Below are positions 18,244 through 27,834 of a stretch of DNA of 43,633 nucleotides, piece by piece (positions within the stretch are counted from its first letter, which is position 1; each line of letters opens with the position of its first letter). The stretch covers positions 1 through 43,633 of the forward strand of contig DAHYUM010000003.1 in the NCBI GenBank assembly GCA_027398005.1, given 5' to 3'. Position numbers and translations under genes: made by a program. The notes below the pieces were generated by a model. The model was not told where the DNA came from and did not search any database. It saw nothing but the letters and a program-made list of their open reading frames with translations. The stretch comes from a bacterium (lineage in GTDB: Bacteria > Bacteroidota > Ignavibacteria > Ignavibacteriales > Melioribacteraceae).

Positions 18244-19683
18244 TTATTTTCTTTCCAATCCGGAAATTCTTTTAATCAGTTCGGGGCGGTTTGCCTTTCC
18301 CATTTCGTTACGTGGTATTTCGGCAACAAAATAAAATTCCTTTGGTATTTTATACGTTGAGAGCATTATCGAAAGAAATTCTTTCAGGTCTTCTGCTGTA
18401 AGTGCGGCGTTTTCTTTAAGTTTTACCGCGGCGCATACTTTCTGCCCCCATTTAACATCTTCCATCGGAAAGACGCAAACGTCTTCTATAAGCTCGTTTT
18501 TCTTGAGTGCTTTTTCAACTTCGTACGGAGCCACATTTTCGCCGCCGGTAATAATTAAATCCTCGCGGCGGGCTTCTATATATAAATAGCCTTTATCGTC
18601 AACCTGCGCAAAATCCCCCGTGCGGTAAAAACCGTTCTGCAGTTTCCTTTTGGTCTCCTCTTCATTACGGTAGTATTCCTTAAAGAGTGAGGGGGATTTA
18701 ATAAACAGTTCCCCGTTTTCAACTTTTAGTTCCACTCCGGTTAGTGCTTTACCCGATGAAGACGGATTAATTTTCCCCTCCTCCGGCTTCAATGCCGATA
18801 TCATTGAACAGGTTTCCGTAGAGCCGTAAACCTTAATAACCGGCCATCCCTTTGAAAGGCCGCTAAGCACTATGTTATTTTCGCTTGGCCCCCCGCCGAG
18901 GAAGAAATATTTAAGCCCTTTGTTTGGGGGAAAGGAATTCTCGATAAAACGGAGAAGGGTAGTAGGTACAAATGATGCCGCGGTTGGATTAAAACTTAAA
19001 AGCGATTCGCATAAATCCTCATATTCAAGCGATTCGGGGAACGCAACGGCGGCTCCTTTTACAAGCGCCCTTACCGGCATCATAAAACCGCCAATGTGAT
19101 AGAACGGGAGTGAGGCGAGAAAAATATCGGAAGAAGCAATCCCGCCTATCGAATCGGTAAGTTTAACGCTTTCTTCAAGCGTGGCGAATGTGTGCACTAC
19201 TGCCTTAGGTTTTCCGCTGCTTCCCGAGGTGTGCATTATAAGAGCCGGTTTATCGGCATTAAAAGGAATAGGAACAGCAGGCTGGTCATCCCATTTTAAA
19301 TGGTTTGAATATACAATCTTCTGAAGTGTGAGATAGCCCGAGAGCATATCGCTGTAGTAATCGTCAACAATTAAAAATTCAATGCCGGCATTTTCAATCT
19401 GCTGAATCAGTTCGGCTTCGGTAAGCTTTGTGTTAAGCGGAACGGGAACAGCGCCCAAATTCCATAATGCGGTAACTATAATGTAAAAACCGTAATTGTG
19501 GCGTATGAATATGCCTACGTTGTCTTCCTTCTTTATTCCGAACGTGGCAAAATAGGCGGCGGAATTTAATGACTCGCGGTTGAGCTCCTTATAAGTTAAA
19601 ACTCCCCCTTCGGTAATAACAGCCTGCGCGGCGGGATGAAAACGCGCCATATCGGCAAGCCAGTTATTTGTTGTGCCGCCCAT
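18244..19683 (-). CDS. menE: 2-succinylbenzoate--CoA ligase
   Basis: Adenylate-forming ligase that activates o-succinylbenzoate to its CoA thioester for MenB, 479 residues. The ATP-binding loop reads MHTSGSSGKPKAVVHT, the A5 region KVYGSTETCSM, the A7 region GFYRTGDFAQVDDKGYLYI, and the hinge follows at RREDLIITGGENVAP. The C-terminal catalytic lysine lies in PRNEMGKANRPEL. AGGAG precedes the ATG. Family alone would allow other acyl-CoA ligases; the last place in a full men operon makes the assignment firm. Confidence 0.93.
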   Translation of the reverse strand: MGGTTNNWLADMARFHPAAQAVITEGGVLTYKELNRESLNSAAYFATFGIKKEDNVGIFIRHNYGFYIIVTALWNLGAVPVPLNTKLTEAELIQQIENAGIEFLIVDDYYSDMLSGYLTLQKIVYSNHLKWDDQPAVPIPFNADKPALIMHTSGSSGKPKAVVHTFATLEESVKLTDSIGGIASSDIFLASLPFYHIGGFMMPVRALVKGAAVAFPESLEYEDLCESLLSFNPTAASFVPTTLLRFIENSFPPNKGLKYFFLGGGPSENNIVLSGLSKGWPVIKVYGSTETCSMISALKPEEGKINPSSSGKALTGVELKVENGELFIKSPSLFKEYYRNEEETKRKLQNGFYRTGDFAQVDDKGYLYIEARREDLIITGGENVAPYEVEKALKKNELIEDVCVFPMEDVKWGQKVCAAVKLKENAALTAEDLKEFLSIMLSTYKIPKEFYFVAEIPRNEMGKANRPELIKRISGLERK

Positions 19684-19684
19684 T

Positions 19685-20740
19685 CTAATCTCCTATTTTC
19701 CCACGGCTAAATTCTTTAACCGAAAAGTTAATAATTCCTTCCTCAATTGTGTAGGGGTCGGCAAATAATTCTTCGGTTAAAAAATCCCCCGTATCCAGTC
19801 CGTGGGCGTAATTATGTTTTACCAGCGAGGCTAATAAAACAAGCAGGTTCCTGCCTAATGCGGTTTCGAAAGAGGAGGAAATTATAATGTTTTTATCCAA
19901 AAGAGAGGCTTTTTCTATAATTTCAAGCGTGCCTGTAAGGCCCCCCGTTATCATTGGTTTTAATACTACAAAAGGAATAGCGCTGTTTTCGAGTACCGCA
20001 AGTGCATCCGTAACCGATTTAATCGATTCATCTGCCGCTACGGGTACAGGCGATTTTGATGCGATTGAAACCAGATTTTCCAATCCCGGGCACGGCTCTT
20101 CAACATATTCTATCCGGTATGGCTCAAGATTATCAAGATTCCGCATGGCTTCTTCGGGGGTCCATTTACCGTTGGCATCAATGCGCAGGTTAAAACCATA
20201 TCCTAACCGGTTTCTTAATTCCTTAATTATTGATAGGTCATCATCAAAGCCGGTGCGCCCCGCTTTAAGTTTAATTGTGCCGTAACCGGCATTAATTTTT
20301 TCTTCGGCACGTCTTCCCGCGTCTTCACCTAAACCGATTACGGCGTTTACATTTATTGCCCTGTCTCCCGGAGAAAGCCAATTTAATATACCGGATGATT
20401 CTCTTTTCAATAGCAGATTAAAAAGCGCCTGTTCAATGCCGAAACGCACGGAAGGGGAAGCATCGGTAAGTTCTTTTATATTTTTTACTGAGCTAAAATC
20501 CTTAAGCTGAGGTAATTGTGATATTATTCGGGCAAAATTATCCAGTTCGGCTCCGGCGCTTTCATAAGTTTCTATGCTTAATCCGGGCAGGGGGGCGGTC
20601 TCACCGCGGCCGGAATTATTATGTTCATCCGTTACGGTTATAATAAAACCGCGGCGCGCCGTAATTCTGTATTGTGAGTTTTTGAAGGGTTCTTTTAATT
20701 CTACCGAGAAGGGTTCATATTTGAATCCGGCAGAGGTCAT
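19685..20740 (-). CDS. menC: o-Succinylbenzoate synthase
   Basis: Enolase-superfamily enzyme that dehydrates SHCHC to o-succinylbenzoate, 351 residues. The catalytic lysine of the second domain is in GYGTIKLKAG. Metal ligands follow in LRIDANGKWTPEEA (Asp), EYVEEPCP (Glu) and PVAADESIK (Asp), with the second lysine in PFVVLKPMITGG. The N-terminal capping domain includes GRGETAPLPGLSIETY. The start overlaps the end of menA by four bases, and menE begins one base after its stop, so translation is coupled along the operon. Confidence 0.93.
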   Translation of the reverse strand: MTSAGFKYEPFSVELKEPFKNSQYRITARRGFIITVTDEHNNSGRGETAPLPGLSIETYESAGAELDNFARIISQLPQLKDFSSVKNIKELTDASPSVRFGIEQALFNLLLKRESSGILNWLSPGDRAINVNAVIGLGEDAGRRAEEKINAGYGTIKLKAGRTGFDDDLSIIKELRNRLGYGFNLRIDANGKWTPEEAMRNLDNLEPYRIEYVEEPCPGLENLVSIASKSPVPVAADESIKSVTDALAVLENSAIPFVVLKPMITGGLTGTLEIIEKASLLDKNIIISSSFETALGRNLLVLLASLVKHNYAHGLDTGDFLTEELFADPYTIEEGIINFSVKEFSRGKIGD

Positions 20741-21636
20741 ATCATAATTCCGGCGGCAAATAAAATTGCGTAGAGCCCCGAAAGTTTGGCTGTAAGTTCA
20801 AGAGCTTTATTAAGATCGTGCCCTTCAAGAGTGAATATCATTTTTATAAGTTTTACCGAAAGGGGAATGCTCAAAAGTGGAAGGAATACGAAAATGCTTT
20901 TCTTGAATGTAAAATAGACAACTACAAGCACCGCGTATGAAATCAGCATAAAGGTTATATACTGAAGCCGGGCAAAACGGGGTCCGAATAAAACTGCCAG
21001 GGTATTCTTGCCGTTCTCCTTATCCTCTGCGCGGTCACGGTAATTATTTACAACCAGAATATTTGTTATAAGGGCGCCTACAGGAACCGAAGCCCAGTAA
21101 ACAAATGCCGATACTTCCTTCGCCTGAACGTAATAAGTGCCTACCGTGCCTACAAATCCGAAAAAGAGGAATACGAAAATATCCCCAAGCCCGTTATACG
21201 CTAGAGGAAAAGGTCCCGCAGTATATGCAATGCCCGCAAGAATTGATGCAATGCCTATGAGAAGCACATTTATGCCCCCCAGATAAACAAGGTAAAGCCC
21301 CAGCAGAAAACTTATTCCGAAGGAGGCAATTATTCCCCCTTTCATTTCGGCGGGGGTAATTATGCCGTTAGCAACCATGCGCGAAGGGCCTACTCTCCCT
21401 TCTTTATCGGTGCCTTTTAAGAAGTCGAATAAATCATTTACGAAATTAGTGCCTATCTGAATTAATAAGGAGCATAAGAGTGCTACTATAGCGGCGCTGT
21501 ATTCGAACTTGCCGTTATTAATAGCTATTGCGGTGCCTACAAGAACGGGAACAACCGCCGCGGGAAGTGTCCTTGGCCTCGATGCGAGAATCCATGCGTC
21601 TAATTTGGTTATGCTGTGCGAACCGGTGTTTTCCAT
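20737..21636 (-). CDS. menA: 1,4-Dihydroxy-2-naphthoate polyprenyltransferase
   Basis: Integral membrane UbiA-family prenyltransferase that joins DHNA to the polyprenyl chain and releases CO2, giving demethylmenaquinone. It has 299 residues and about eight or nine hydrophobic segments. The first aspartate-rich motif is NFVNDLFDFLKGTDKE and the second lies at NNYRDRAEDKENGKNTLAV; both bind the Mg-diphosphate. The N-terminal WILASRPRTLPAAVVPVLVG is characteristic of MenA. Its end overlaps menC by four bases, and menB ends three bases upstream of its start. Confidence 0.95.
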   Translation of the reverse strand: MENTGSHSITKLDAWILASRPRTLPAAVVPVLVGTAIAINNGKFEYSAAIVALLCSLLIQIGTNFVNDLFDFLKGTDKEGRVGPSRMVANGIITPAEMKGGIIASFGISFLLGLYLVYLGGINVLLIGIASILAGIAYTAGPFPLAYNGLGDIFVFLFFGFVGTVGTYYVQAKEVSAFVYWASVPVGALITNILVVNNYRDRAEDKENGKNTLAVLFGPRFARLQYITFMLISYAVLVVVYFTFKKSIFVFLPLLSIPLSVKLIKMIFTLEGHDLNKALELTAKLSGLYAILFAAGIMI

Positions 21637-21639
21637 AAT

Positions 21640-22473
21640 CTAGGGCACTCTGGGAAATTTTTTAAAGTCAGGTTTTCTTTTCTGGTTGTAGGCGTTCTTA
21701 CCTTCCTGTGCTTCATCGCTCATATAATAGAGAAGGGTGGCATTGCCGGCAAGTTCCTGAATTCCAGCCTGACCGTCAAGTTCCGCATTAAAGGCCGATT
21801 TAAGAAGCCTTATTGCAAGGGGACTCATTTCAAGAATTTCCTTTGCCCACTGAACCCCTTCATCTTCAAGCTGTTCAACGGGAACTACCTTATTGATAAG
21901 CCCCATATCCAAAGCTTCTTTAGCATTGTACTGGCGGCATAAATACCAAATTTCGCGCGCTTTCTTCTGCCCGATTAATCTTGCCAGATAGCTTGCGCCG
22001 AAACCACCGTCGAAACTGCCGACCTTTGGACCAGTCTGCCCGAAGACCGCATTATCGGCGGCGATTGTAAGATCGCATACAACGTGAAGCACGTGCCCTC
22101 CTCCGATTGCGTAGCCTGCTACGAGTGCAATTACCGGTTTGGGTATGCTTCTTATCTGTTTCTGAACATCCAGAATGTTAAGCCGGGGCACTCCGTCTTT
22201 GCCGACGTACCCTTTATTTCCCCTAATCGATTGGTCTCCGCCGGAGCAGAATGCATATTTGCCGTCTTTGGCAGGGCCGGCGCCTGTTAATAGAATTACT
22301 CCCACACCGGCGTCTTCACGCGCGTCTGCAATGGCATCGTATAATTCCAATGTGGTTTCGGGGCGGAATGCGTTCCTTTTTTCGGGACGGTTAATTGTAA
22401 TTTTGGCAATGCCATCCATCTTTTCGTAGATGATATCGCCATACTCTTTTGCTTTTATCCAGTTATATTTCAT
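21640..22473 (-). CDS. menB: 1,4-Dihydroxy-2-naphthoyl-CoA synthase
   Basis: Crotonase-fold enzyme that cyclises o-succinylbenzoyl-CoA to DHNA-CoA, 277 residues. Signature pieces are [31 protein letters not shown] (oxyanion hole), and [20 protein letters not shown]. The [21 protein letters not shown] segment is specific to MenB. The C-terminal [15 protein letters not shown] is also typical. The ribosome site is weak, but the gene lies between menH and menA with gaps of ten and three bases. Confidence 0.96.
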   Translation of the reverse strand: MKYNWIKAKEYGDIIYEKMDGIAKITINRPEKRNAFRPETTLELYDAIADAREDAGVGVILLTGAGPAKDGKYAFCSGGDQSIRGNKGYVGKDGVPRLNILDVQKQIRSIPKPVIALVAGYAIGGGHVLHVVCDLTIAADNAVFGQTGPKVGSFDGGFGASYLARLIGQKKAREIWYLCRQYNAKEALDMGLINKVVPVEQLEDEGVQWAKEILEMSPLAIRLLKSAFNAELDGQAGIQELAGNATLLYYMSDEAQEGKNAYNQKRKPDFKKFPRVP

Positions 22474-22483
22474 TTCATTTCCG

Positions 22484-23311
22484 TTAAAAATTATCGGCTA
22501 AAAAATTATTTACAAAATTAATAAATTCCGAAGGCTTTTCTAAATGGATGTTATGGCCGCATTCCCGTGCAATTATATGCCGCGAACCGGGTATAAGTTC
22601 ATTCATTCTTTCGTTTATTGCGGTGAATTTATCGTCGTACTGCCCGGTTATTAAGAGGGAGGGTATATTAATTCTTTTGATAGTATCCCAGAGAACTGGC
22701 ATCGAGCCGGTTCCGAAACCGATAAGGGAGTTTATGAGCCCCGTTTTATTATTGCGCCATTTGGCCTTGAGAAGCTTAAGGTATTCTTCTTCGGGCATTA
22801 GCTTAAGCCCCTGGAACATAGGCAGGTTTACCCAGTAATTGCCGAACTTTTCAACTCCCTCTTCTTCAATTTTAAGGGCCAGCAGTTCGTCGCTTTTAAT
22901 ACGGTTGTTGCGCAGTATTTCGTCTTCAATGCCGGGGGTAGTGCTTTCTAGAATTAAACCGGCCGAGTATTGGGGAAAATTTGAATAAAAAGAGAGCGCG
23001 GCCCTTCCCCCCATTGAATATCCGCACAAAATTAATTTTCTGAACTGCAGACTCTTAATTACATCCTCAATTTGGCTTGATATGGCGTCGGCGGAATAAT
23101 GTTCAATATTTTCGGGGGAATCGCTTCTTCCGTGCCCTATGATATCGATTGCCAGCGGCAGAAAACCCGCAGGCAGTTTATTAAAAATAAATTCCCACTC
23201 GGGGGATGAGCCAGTAAATCCGTGCAGAAAAAGGATTGGCATAAGCCCTTTGCCTAGAAGCTTTTCATCTATCTCTACATGAATAGAGACACCGCCGGTT
23301 TTAATTTCCAT
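22484..23311 (-). CDS. menH: 2-Succinyl-6-hydroxy-2,4-cyclohexadiene-1-carboxylate synthase
   Basis: Alpha/beta hydrolase that removes pyruvate from SEPHCHC, 275 residues. It has the oxyanion-hole loop [12 protein letters not shown], the nucleophile elbow [12 protein letters not shown] with the active serine, an acid in [11 protein letters not shown], and the catalytic histidine in [13 protein letters not shown]. The GYSMGGR form of the elbow is usual for MenH. AGAAAGGA precedes the ATG. Its place between menD and menB settles the identity over a general esterase. Confidence 0.92.
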   Translation of the reverse strand: MEIKTGGVSIHVEIDEKLLGKGLMPILFLHGFTGSSPEWEFIFNKLPAGFLPLAIDIIGHGRSDSPENIEHYSADAISSQIEDVIKSLQFRKLILCGYSMGGRAALSFYSNFPQYSAGLILESTTPGIEDEILRNNRIKSDELLALKIEEEGVEKFGNYWVNLPMFQGLKLMPEEEYLKLLKAKWRNNKTGLINSLIGFGTGSMPVLWDTIKRINIPSLLITGQYDDKFTAINERMNELIPGSRHIIARECGHNIHLEKPSEFINFVNNFLADNF

Positions 23312-23320
23312 GGTTCCTTT

Positions 23321-25081
23321 CTAATCTATTACTGAATCGATGCTGTTCCAGAAATTCCTGCGCAGCCCGAGCGATTCTGTGCTGTCGGTTTTTATTTCAG
23401 TCACTTCAATCAGTCCGCGCATCCTGAAATCTTTAATTTCTTTTCTGAATGAGGTCCACTGCTCTATAAGACTGTAGCTGCAGCCGTGCGCCTCCGAAAG
23501 CCTTTCGAAATCGACATTAAGAGGTGTTTTAAAATATTCTGTGAATACATTGGGGTATGAAGCAATCGGGAGATGTTCAAAAATTCCCCCGCCGTTATTG
23601 TTTACCACTATTATCTTGAGTGAAATTGAATTTTTAACCCCTGCCGAAAGGGCATTCAGGTCGTAGTAAAAGGCAAGGTCTCCAATAACAAGGTAAGTGG
23701 CATCTTTCGAACTGGCGGCAATACCCAGCGCTGTGGATATAATACCGTCAATACCGCTGGCCCCCCGGTTGGTAAAAAGATTTATCTGCTTGCCCGTAAC
23801 TCCGGCGAATGAATCGAAATCCCTTACCGGAAGGGAATTGGAAATAACCAAATTGCACTTTGCCGGAAGCGATGATATAATTTCGTTTACAATCCTTCCC
23901 TCGAACGGGAATGGCTGATTGTTAATATAATTATCCTTTAACTTTCCAATCGACGAATCGAACGATTTTATTTTATTAAGCCATTTCCTTTTTGCGCTTC
24001 GGCTTGCTTTGCTTTTTATAAATGCCCGGCAGAAATATTCTATGTTGCATTTAATTAATTTATTCGAGGTTAAAGAGGGGTCTGTCCAGTCGCCGTAACC
24101 GTTAACCAGATATTTTACGGCCTTTGAATTCCTGTAAAAATCGAGTACGGAAGCTGAAGTTGGAGCTGAACCGAATTGTATTATCATTTCTGGGGCATAA
24201 AGGGATGCAAACTGTTTCGATTTGCAGAGGGAAGTGAAATTGGGTATTAAATTTTCAACCGTAAAAGCCCCCGCTCTTAACCCCGAAGCTCCGTCGGCCG
24301 CTACCGGGTAGCCGGTCTTTTTAGATAATAACGAAATCTGTTTCCTTTCAGCTTCGGAATAAGTACCCGGGCCGCAGAGTATTAATCCTTTTTCAATTTT
24401 TCCGGCTCTTGCGGCAAGGGCTTTTATTTCCCTTTCAATTTTAATGTCCTTTTTAGCTCCGGCTGTATCAATAGAACGGAAAGACCATATTTTATCCATC
24501 AGGCGGGCGCTTAGAATATCGGTGTATGAATCGGGTTCGAAAGGCTTTTCGAACGGCATATTTATATGCACCGGGCCCCGGTTTTCAATAAAACATTTTC
24601 TGAATGCTTTTGCGGTTTCCATCTTAAGGGATGCAAAAGCCTTAACCGTAACTTCGGGGAGCGATAACCCCGCATAATAGCGTATATGATTTTTATAAAT
24701 ATTATCCTGGTTAATTGTCTGGTTAGCCCCACGGTTTCGTAAATATGAAGGCCGGTCGGCAGTGCATATTATTAGGGGCACGCGCGACTGGTAAGCTTCA
24801 ATAATTGCAGGGTAGAGTTCGGCAGCCGCAGTGCCCGAAGTTGTTACCACAAGCACCGGAGCGGAGGTTTGCTTTGCCAGTCCCAATGCAAAGAATGCGG
24901 ATGAACGTTCATCCACATTTACGGTGGATTTAATATTTTTATTTGCGGCAATTGCATAGGTAAGCGGAGTGCTTCTTGAGCCGGGGGAAACACATGCTTC
25001 CTTAACGCCCAGCCTTACAAGCTGTTCAACAAATACCTTTGCCCATATAATATTTCTGTTTATTTTAATTTCCATATCCAA
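23321..25081 (-). CDS. menD: SEPHCHC synthase (thiamine diphosphate dependent)
   Basis: Adds the decarboxylated 2-oxoglutarate unit to isochorismate, the first committed step of menaquinone synthesis; 586 residues. The N-terminal domain shows VSPGSRSTPLTYAIA and the glutamate-containing VDERSSAFFALGLAK that activates thiamine diphosphate, then VVTTSGTAAAELYPAI. The C-terminal cofactor domain has NRGASGIDGIISTALGIA and LVIGDLAFYYDLNAL, then VNNNGGGIFEHLP. Its start lies inside the 3' end of menF (17-base overlap from the ATG at 25081; a second in-frame ATG at 25075 would also overlap). Confidence 0.96.
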   Translation of the reverse strand: MDMEIKINRNIIWAKVFVEQLVRLGVKEACVSPGSRSTPLTYAIAANKNIKSTVNVDERSSAFFALGLAKQTSAPVLVVTTSGTAAAELYPAIIEAYQSRVPLIICTADRPSYLRNRGANQTINQDNIYKNHIRYYAGLSLPEVTVKAFASLKMETAKAFRKCFIENRGPVHINMPFEKPFEPDSYTDILSARLMDKIWSFRSIDTAGAKKDIKIEREIKALAARAGKIEKGLILCGPGTYSEAERKQISLLSKKTGYPVAADGASGLRAGAFTVENLIPNFTSLCKSKQFASLYAPEMIIQFGSAPTSASVLDFYRNSKAVKYLVNGYGDWTDPSLTSNKLIKCNIEYFCRAFIKSKASRSAKRKWLNKIKSFDSSIGKLKDNYINNQPFPFEGRIVNEIISSLPAKCNLVISNSLPVRDFDSFAGVTGKQINLFTNRGASGIDGIISTALGIAASSKDATYLVIGDLAFYYDLNALSAGVKNSISLKIIVVNNNGGGIFEHLPIASYPNVFTEYFKTPLNVDFERLSEAHGCSYSLIEQWTSFRKEIKDFRMRGLIEVTEIKTDSTESLGLRRNFWNSIDSVID

Positions 25082-26453
25082 ATATCGAAAAAATCGGCTT
25101 CATTTTTATTTCTGTTTCTTCATATTCCGCATCGGGGTCCGAGCCTTCAACAATTCCGCATCCGCCGAAGACATAAAGCTTTCTTCCATTCTTAAGCGCG
25201 GAACGAATTGCCACTGCAAAATCCCCCTCTCCGTTTTCGTTGAACCATCCGGTTATGCCCGAATATAATCCCCTTTCGTACCCCTCGTTATTTAAGATAA
25301 AGTTATATGCGGCATCTTTAGGCAGTCCGCATACAGCCGGCGTGGGATGTAGTGAGTTGACAAGGCTGAAGAAGAACTTATCTTTTTTAAGCACCGCGCT
25401 AAAATTGGTTTTAAGGTGCTGAATGTTTTCTAATTTTTTAAGATTGGGCGTGCCATTAAAATTAATATTTTCGCAGTATTCATTAAGAATGCCGGTAATG
25501 TAATCGGTTACAAGTTTTTGTTCGTAAAGGTTCTTGCCGCTGTTTAATAATTGCCCTGCAAGAATGTCATCCTCGCGGCGGCTTGCACTCCTTTTAATAG
25601 AGCCGGCAAGCGATTCGGTCTCGATAATCCCATCTTTAATCTTCAAAAGCCTTTCGGGGGTAATTCCGAAAAAAGCCGAGTCCCCGTTTCCGTGATAAAA
25701 CGTCACGCAGTCGGCATACTGCGCGGCAATTTTATCGATTTGTTCAATGGTAAGTTCCCCATTGACATCAAATTCTGCCATTCTTGAAAGTACCACTTTC
25801 TCAATCGAGTCATTCCTTATCTCGGCAAGGGCATTGTTGACCATATCTTTCCAGATGGAAGGGGATAGGTCTTTTCTGCTCCCTATTGAAGCATGCCCCG
25901 GTTGCATAGAAGTAGTTCCAGTAGGGGTTAAAATAGTATCGATATGTCTTTTAAAGTCACTTATAATTTCATTTTTTTCATTTTTTATTAAAAAATTATA
26001 AACCATTAAAGAGGTTGAATTGTCTAACAAAAGAATCAATTTAGGAATAAACCAGTTAATGTTAAAATATTCATTCCAGATAGAATCGGCTTTGAAAGAA
26101 GAAAAAGGCGAATTTCCGATGAAAAGTGGAATTCTAAAAGAAGAGGGAAATTCCTGATTGGTGATAATATTCTCTTTTAAGTAATTGAAAGAGTGTTTTT
26201 TTAAGAATAATTCTTTGAAATTGAGAACTTTTTCAAAATCGATTCGTCCTAATGAATGGAAGAATAGGCTTTCTTTGGGCTGATTCCAGAAAAAAGAGTG
26301 ATTTCGGCTTGAAAAAAGGATGTTTCTTGAATTATTGTAAAAAGATGAATCGACCGGAAAAATAAAACGGGCAATTTTTTTTTCTGAACCCGGATCTGAG
26401 ATGGGCAGGGAATCAAGAAATGTCTGGAATTTATTTAATAGTAGTTGGAACAT
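25065..26453 (-). CDS. menF: Isochorismate synthase
   Basis: Chorismate-utilising enzyme at the head of the men operon, 462 residues. The catalytic C-terminal half has KVVLSRMAEFDV, GITPERLLKIKDGIIETESL, LHPTPAVCGLPKDAA, YERGLYSGITGWF and the Mg-binding GGCGIVEGSDPDAEYEETEIK. The lysine in VVLSR-type context is replaced by the usual MenF/EntC arrangement, so isochorismate rather than anthranilate formation is expected. The first 150 or so residues are poorly conserved and AT-rich, as often in this family. The start is the ATG at 26453, opposite a divergent marR gene. Confidence 0.92.
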   Translation of the reverse strand: MFQLLLNKFQTFLDSLPISDPGSEKKIARFIFPVDSSFYNNSRNILFSSRNHSFFWNQPKESLFFHSLGRIDFEKVLNFKELFLKKHSFNYLKENIITNQEFPSSFRIPLFIGNSPFSSFKADSIWNEYFNINWFIPKLILLLDNSTSLMVYNFLIKNEKNEIISDFKRHIDTILTPTGTTSMQPGHASIGSRKDLSPSIWKDMVNNALAEIRNDSIEKVVLSRMAEFDVNGELTIEQIDKIAAQYADCVTFYHGNGDSAFFGITPERLLKIKDGIIETESLAGSIKRSASRREDDILAGQLLNSGKNLYEQKLVTDYITGILNEYCENINFNGTPNLKKLENIQHLKTNFSAVLKKDKFFFSLVNSLHPTPAVCGLPKDAAYNFILNNEGYERGLYSGITGWFNENGEGDFAVAIRSALKNGRKLYVFGGCGIVEGSDPDAEYEETEIKMKPIFSIFGYGN

Positions 26454-26472
26454 AATACGATATCAATTTTTT

Positions 26473-26517
26473 ATAGTTAAATATAAACTATGTTTCAGAA
26501 GTTTCAAATCATAGTTT
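26473..26517. promoter_or_regulatory. Candidate MarR operator between menF and marR
   Basis: ATAGTT at 26473-26478 and AACTAT at 26486-26491 form one inverted repeat. AAACTATG at 26485-26492 and CATAGTTT at 26510-26517 form a second, perfect one, sharing the middle element. The three elements sit in the short gap between the divergent starts of menF and marR. MarR proteins normally bind such near-palindromes over their own promoters. The binding itself is inferred. Confidence 0.5.
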
Positions 26518-26561
26518 AAAAGAGTTAGTTGTTTATTTGCAAAATCAAAACCGAGGAAAAT

Positions 26562-26987
26562 ATGGTCAGTCAAAATTCTTCTCTTACCTTCGAATTGTGG
26601 GATAAGTTTTCCCGTACGTATGATAAAATAAAAAAAATGCAGACAAAGCATATATTCGAAAAGAATTTAACTGCTCCTCAATACGGCGTGCTCGAAACAT
26701 TATATAAAAACGGTCCAATGCCTTTGAAAAAAATAAGCGAAGAGTTGATGGTTACCGGAGCAAATATTACCTGCGTGGTGGATAACCTTGAAAAGGAAGA
26801 TTACGTTAAAAGAGTACATTCAAAAGACGACAGACGCGTGATTAATGCCGAATTGACGGAAAAAGGAAAAATGAAAGTAACTCAAATCTTCCCCGAATAT
26901 TCAAATCATCTGGTTAAGATGATTTCGATCCTATCCGAGGAAGAACAGGGCTCTTTCGTTAAAATGCTCGAAAAATTAAGCTCCTAA
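26562..26987 (+). CDS. MarR family transcriptional regulator
   Basis: A 141-residue winged-helix protein. The recognition part reads LKKISEELMVTGANITCVVDNLEKEDYVKR, followed by the wing HSKDDRRVINAELTEKG with the family's DDRR motif. N- and C-terminal helices would form the dimer interface. I used the ATG at 26562, which follows GAGGAAAAT, instead of an earlier possible start at 26529. It is divergent from the men operon and overlaps the prmA 3' end by four bases on the other strand. Control of menaquinone synthesis is likely from position, with the inducer unknown. Confidence 0.9.
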   Translation: MVSQNSSLTFELWDKFSRTYDKIKKMQTKHIFEKNLTAPQYGVLETLYKNGPMPLKKISEELMVTGANITCVVDNLEKEDYVKRVHSKDDRRVINAELTEKGKMKVTQIFPEYSNHLVKMISILSEEEQGSFVKMLEKLSS

Positions 26988-27832
26988 TCTTTTCTGAAAA
27001 CCAGGGCGATCCATTCGTCCTGATTTTTCTTCTCTATTAGTTTTAATCCCTTTCCCGAATAAGAAGAAACAATATCTTCTTCGTCGCTTGTAAGCAGGCC
27101 GGATAAAATGAGTGTCCCGCCTGTTTTCATCTTGCCGTAAAGATCATCCCTTATCTCTATAAGTATATGCTTGTTTATATTGGCAAGTATTAAATCGAAA
27201 TCCTTCTCGGCCACATCCTTTGTCTCGCACAGCCTAATTTCAACTTTTTCTTCAAGACTGTTAAGCGCAACATTCTCGTTTCCGTTAAGCAGGCACCATT
27301 CGTCGTTGTCTATACCAATTGCCTTTTGGGCGCCCAGAAGCACGGCCCCGATTGCAAGAACTCCCGTTCCGCACCCGACGTCAAGCACCTGCGCCCCCTG
27401 TTCCGTGTATTTCTCAAGGAATTGAAGAACCAGCTTTGTGGTCTGGTGTTCACCGGTTCCGAAAGACATCTTGGGGTCTATTCCAAGTATAATCTGCCCC
27501 TCCCTGGGGGTGTATTCCTTGAATGAGGGTTTAATAACCAGCCTGTCGGTTACTTCAATTACCCTTACCTTCTTTTCCCATTCCTCATTCCAGTTCCTGT
27601 TTTCAATTACCTCTTCAGAAACTGAGTAGGATTCGATTAGATTTTCCCCTTTGAATGCCTCGAGTATCGATTCGACATCGGCAATTGAAACCGGGGAATC
27701 TTCGAGCGCGAAAATAATAATGCTGTTATCCAGTTCGTTAATGCCGGCTATATCAAGCTCCCAGAATGCGCCGCTAATAAGTTCAACATTGAACGGCACA
27801 AAAGAGGCAATAAATTCTTTGTAGTTTTTCAT
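26984..27832 (-). CDS. prmA: Ribosomal protein L11 methyltransferase
   Basis: SAM-dependent enzyme that methylates ribosomal protein L11, 282 residues. The family-specific segment SFGTGEHQTTKLVLQFLEK precedes the SAM motif I VLDVGCGTGVLAIGAVLLGA, and the catalytic loop is LILANINKHILIEI. The N-terminal 90 or so residues form the L11-binding domain. The ATG lies two bases after the stop of the upstream carboxypeptidase gene, with AGGATG inside that gene as the ribosome site. It is the last gene of the tatD/rSAM-dacB-prmA unit. Confidence 0.94.
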   Translation of the reverse strand: MKNYKEFIASFVPFNVELISGAFWELDIAGINELDNSIIIFALEDSPVSIADVESILEAFKGENLIESYSVSEEVIENRNWNEEWEKKVRVIEVTDRLVIKPSFKEYTPREGQIILGIDPKMSFGTGEHQTTKLVLQFLEKYTEQGAQVLDVGCGTGVLAIGAVLLGAQKAIGIDNDEWCLLNGNENVALNSLEEKVEIRLCETKDVAEKDFDLILANINKHILIEIRDDLYGKMKTGGTLILSGLLTSDEEDIVSSYSGKGLKLIEKKNQDEWIALVFRKD

Positions 27833-27834
27833 TT

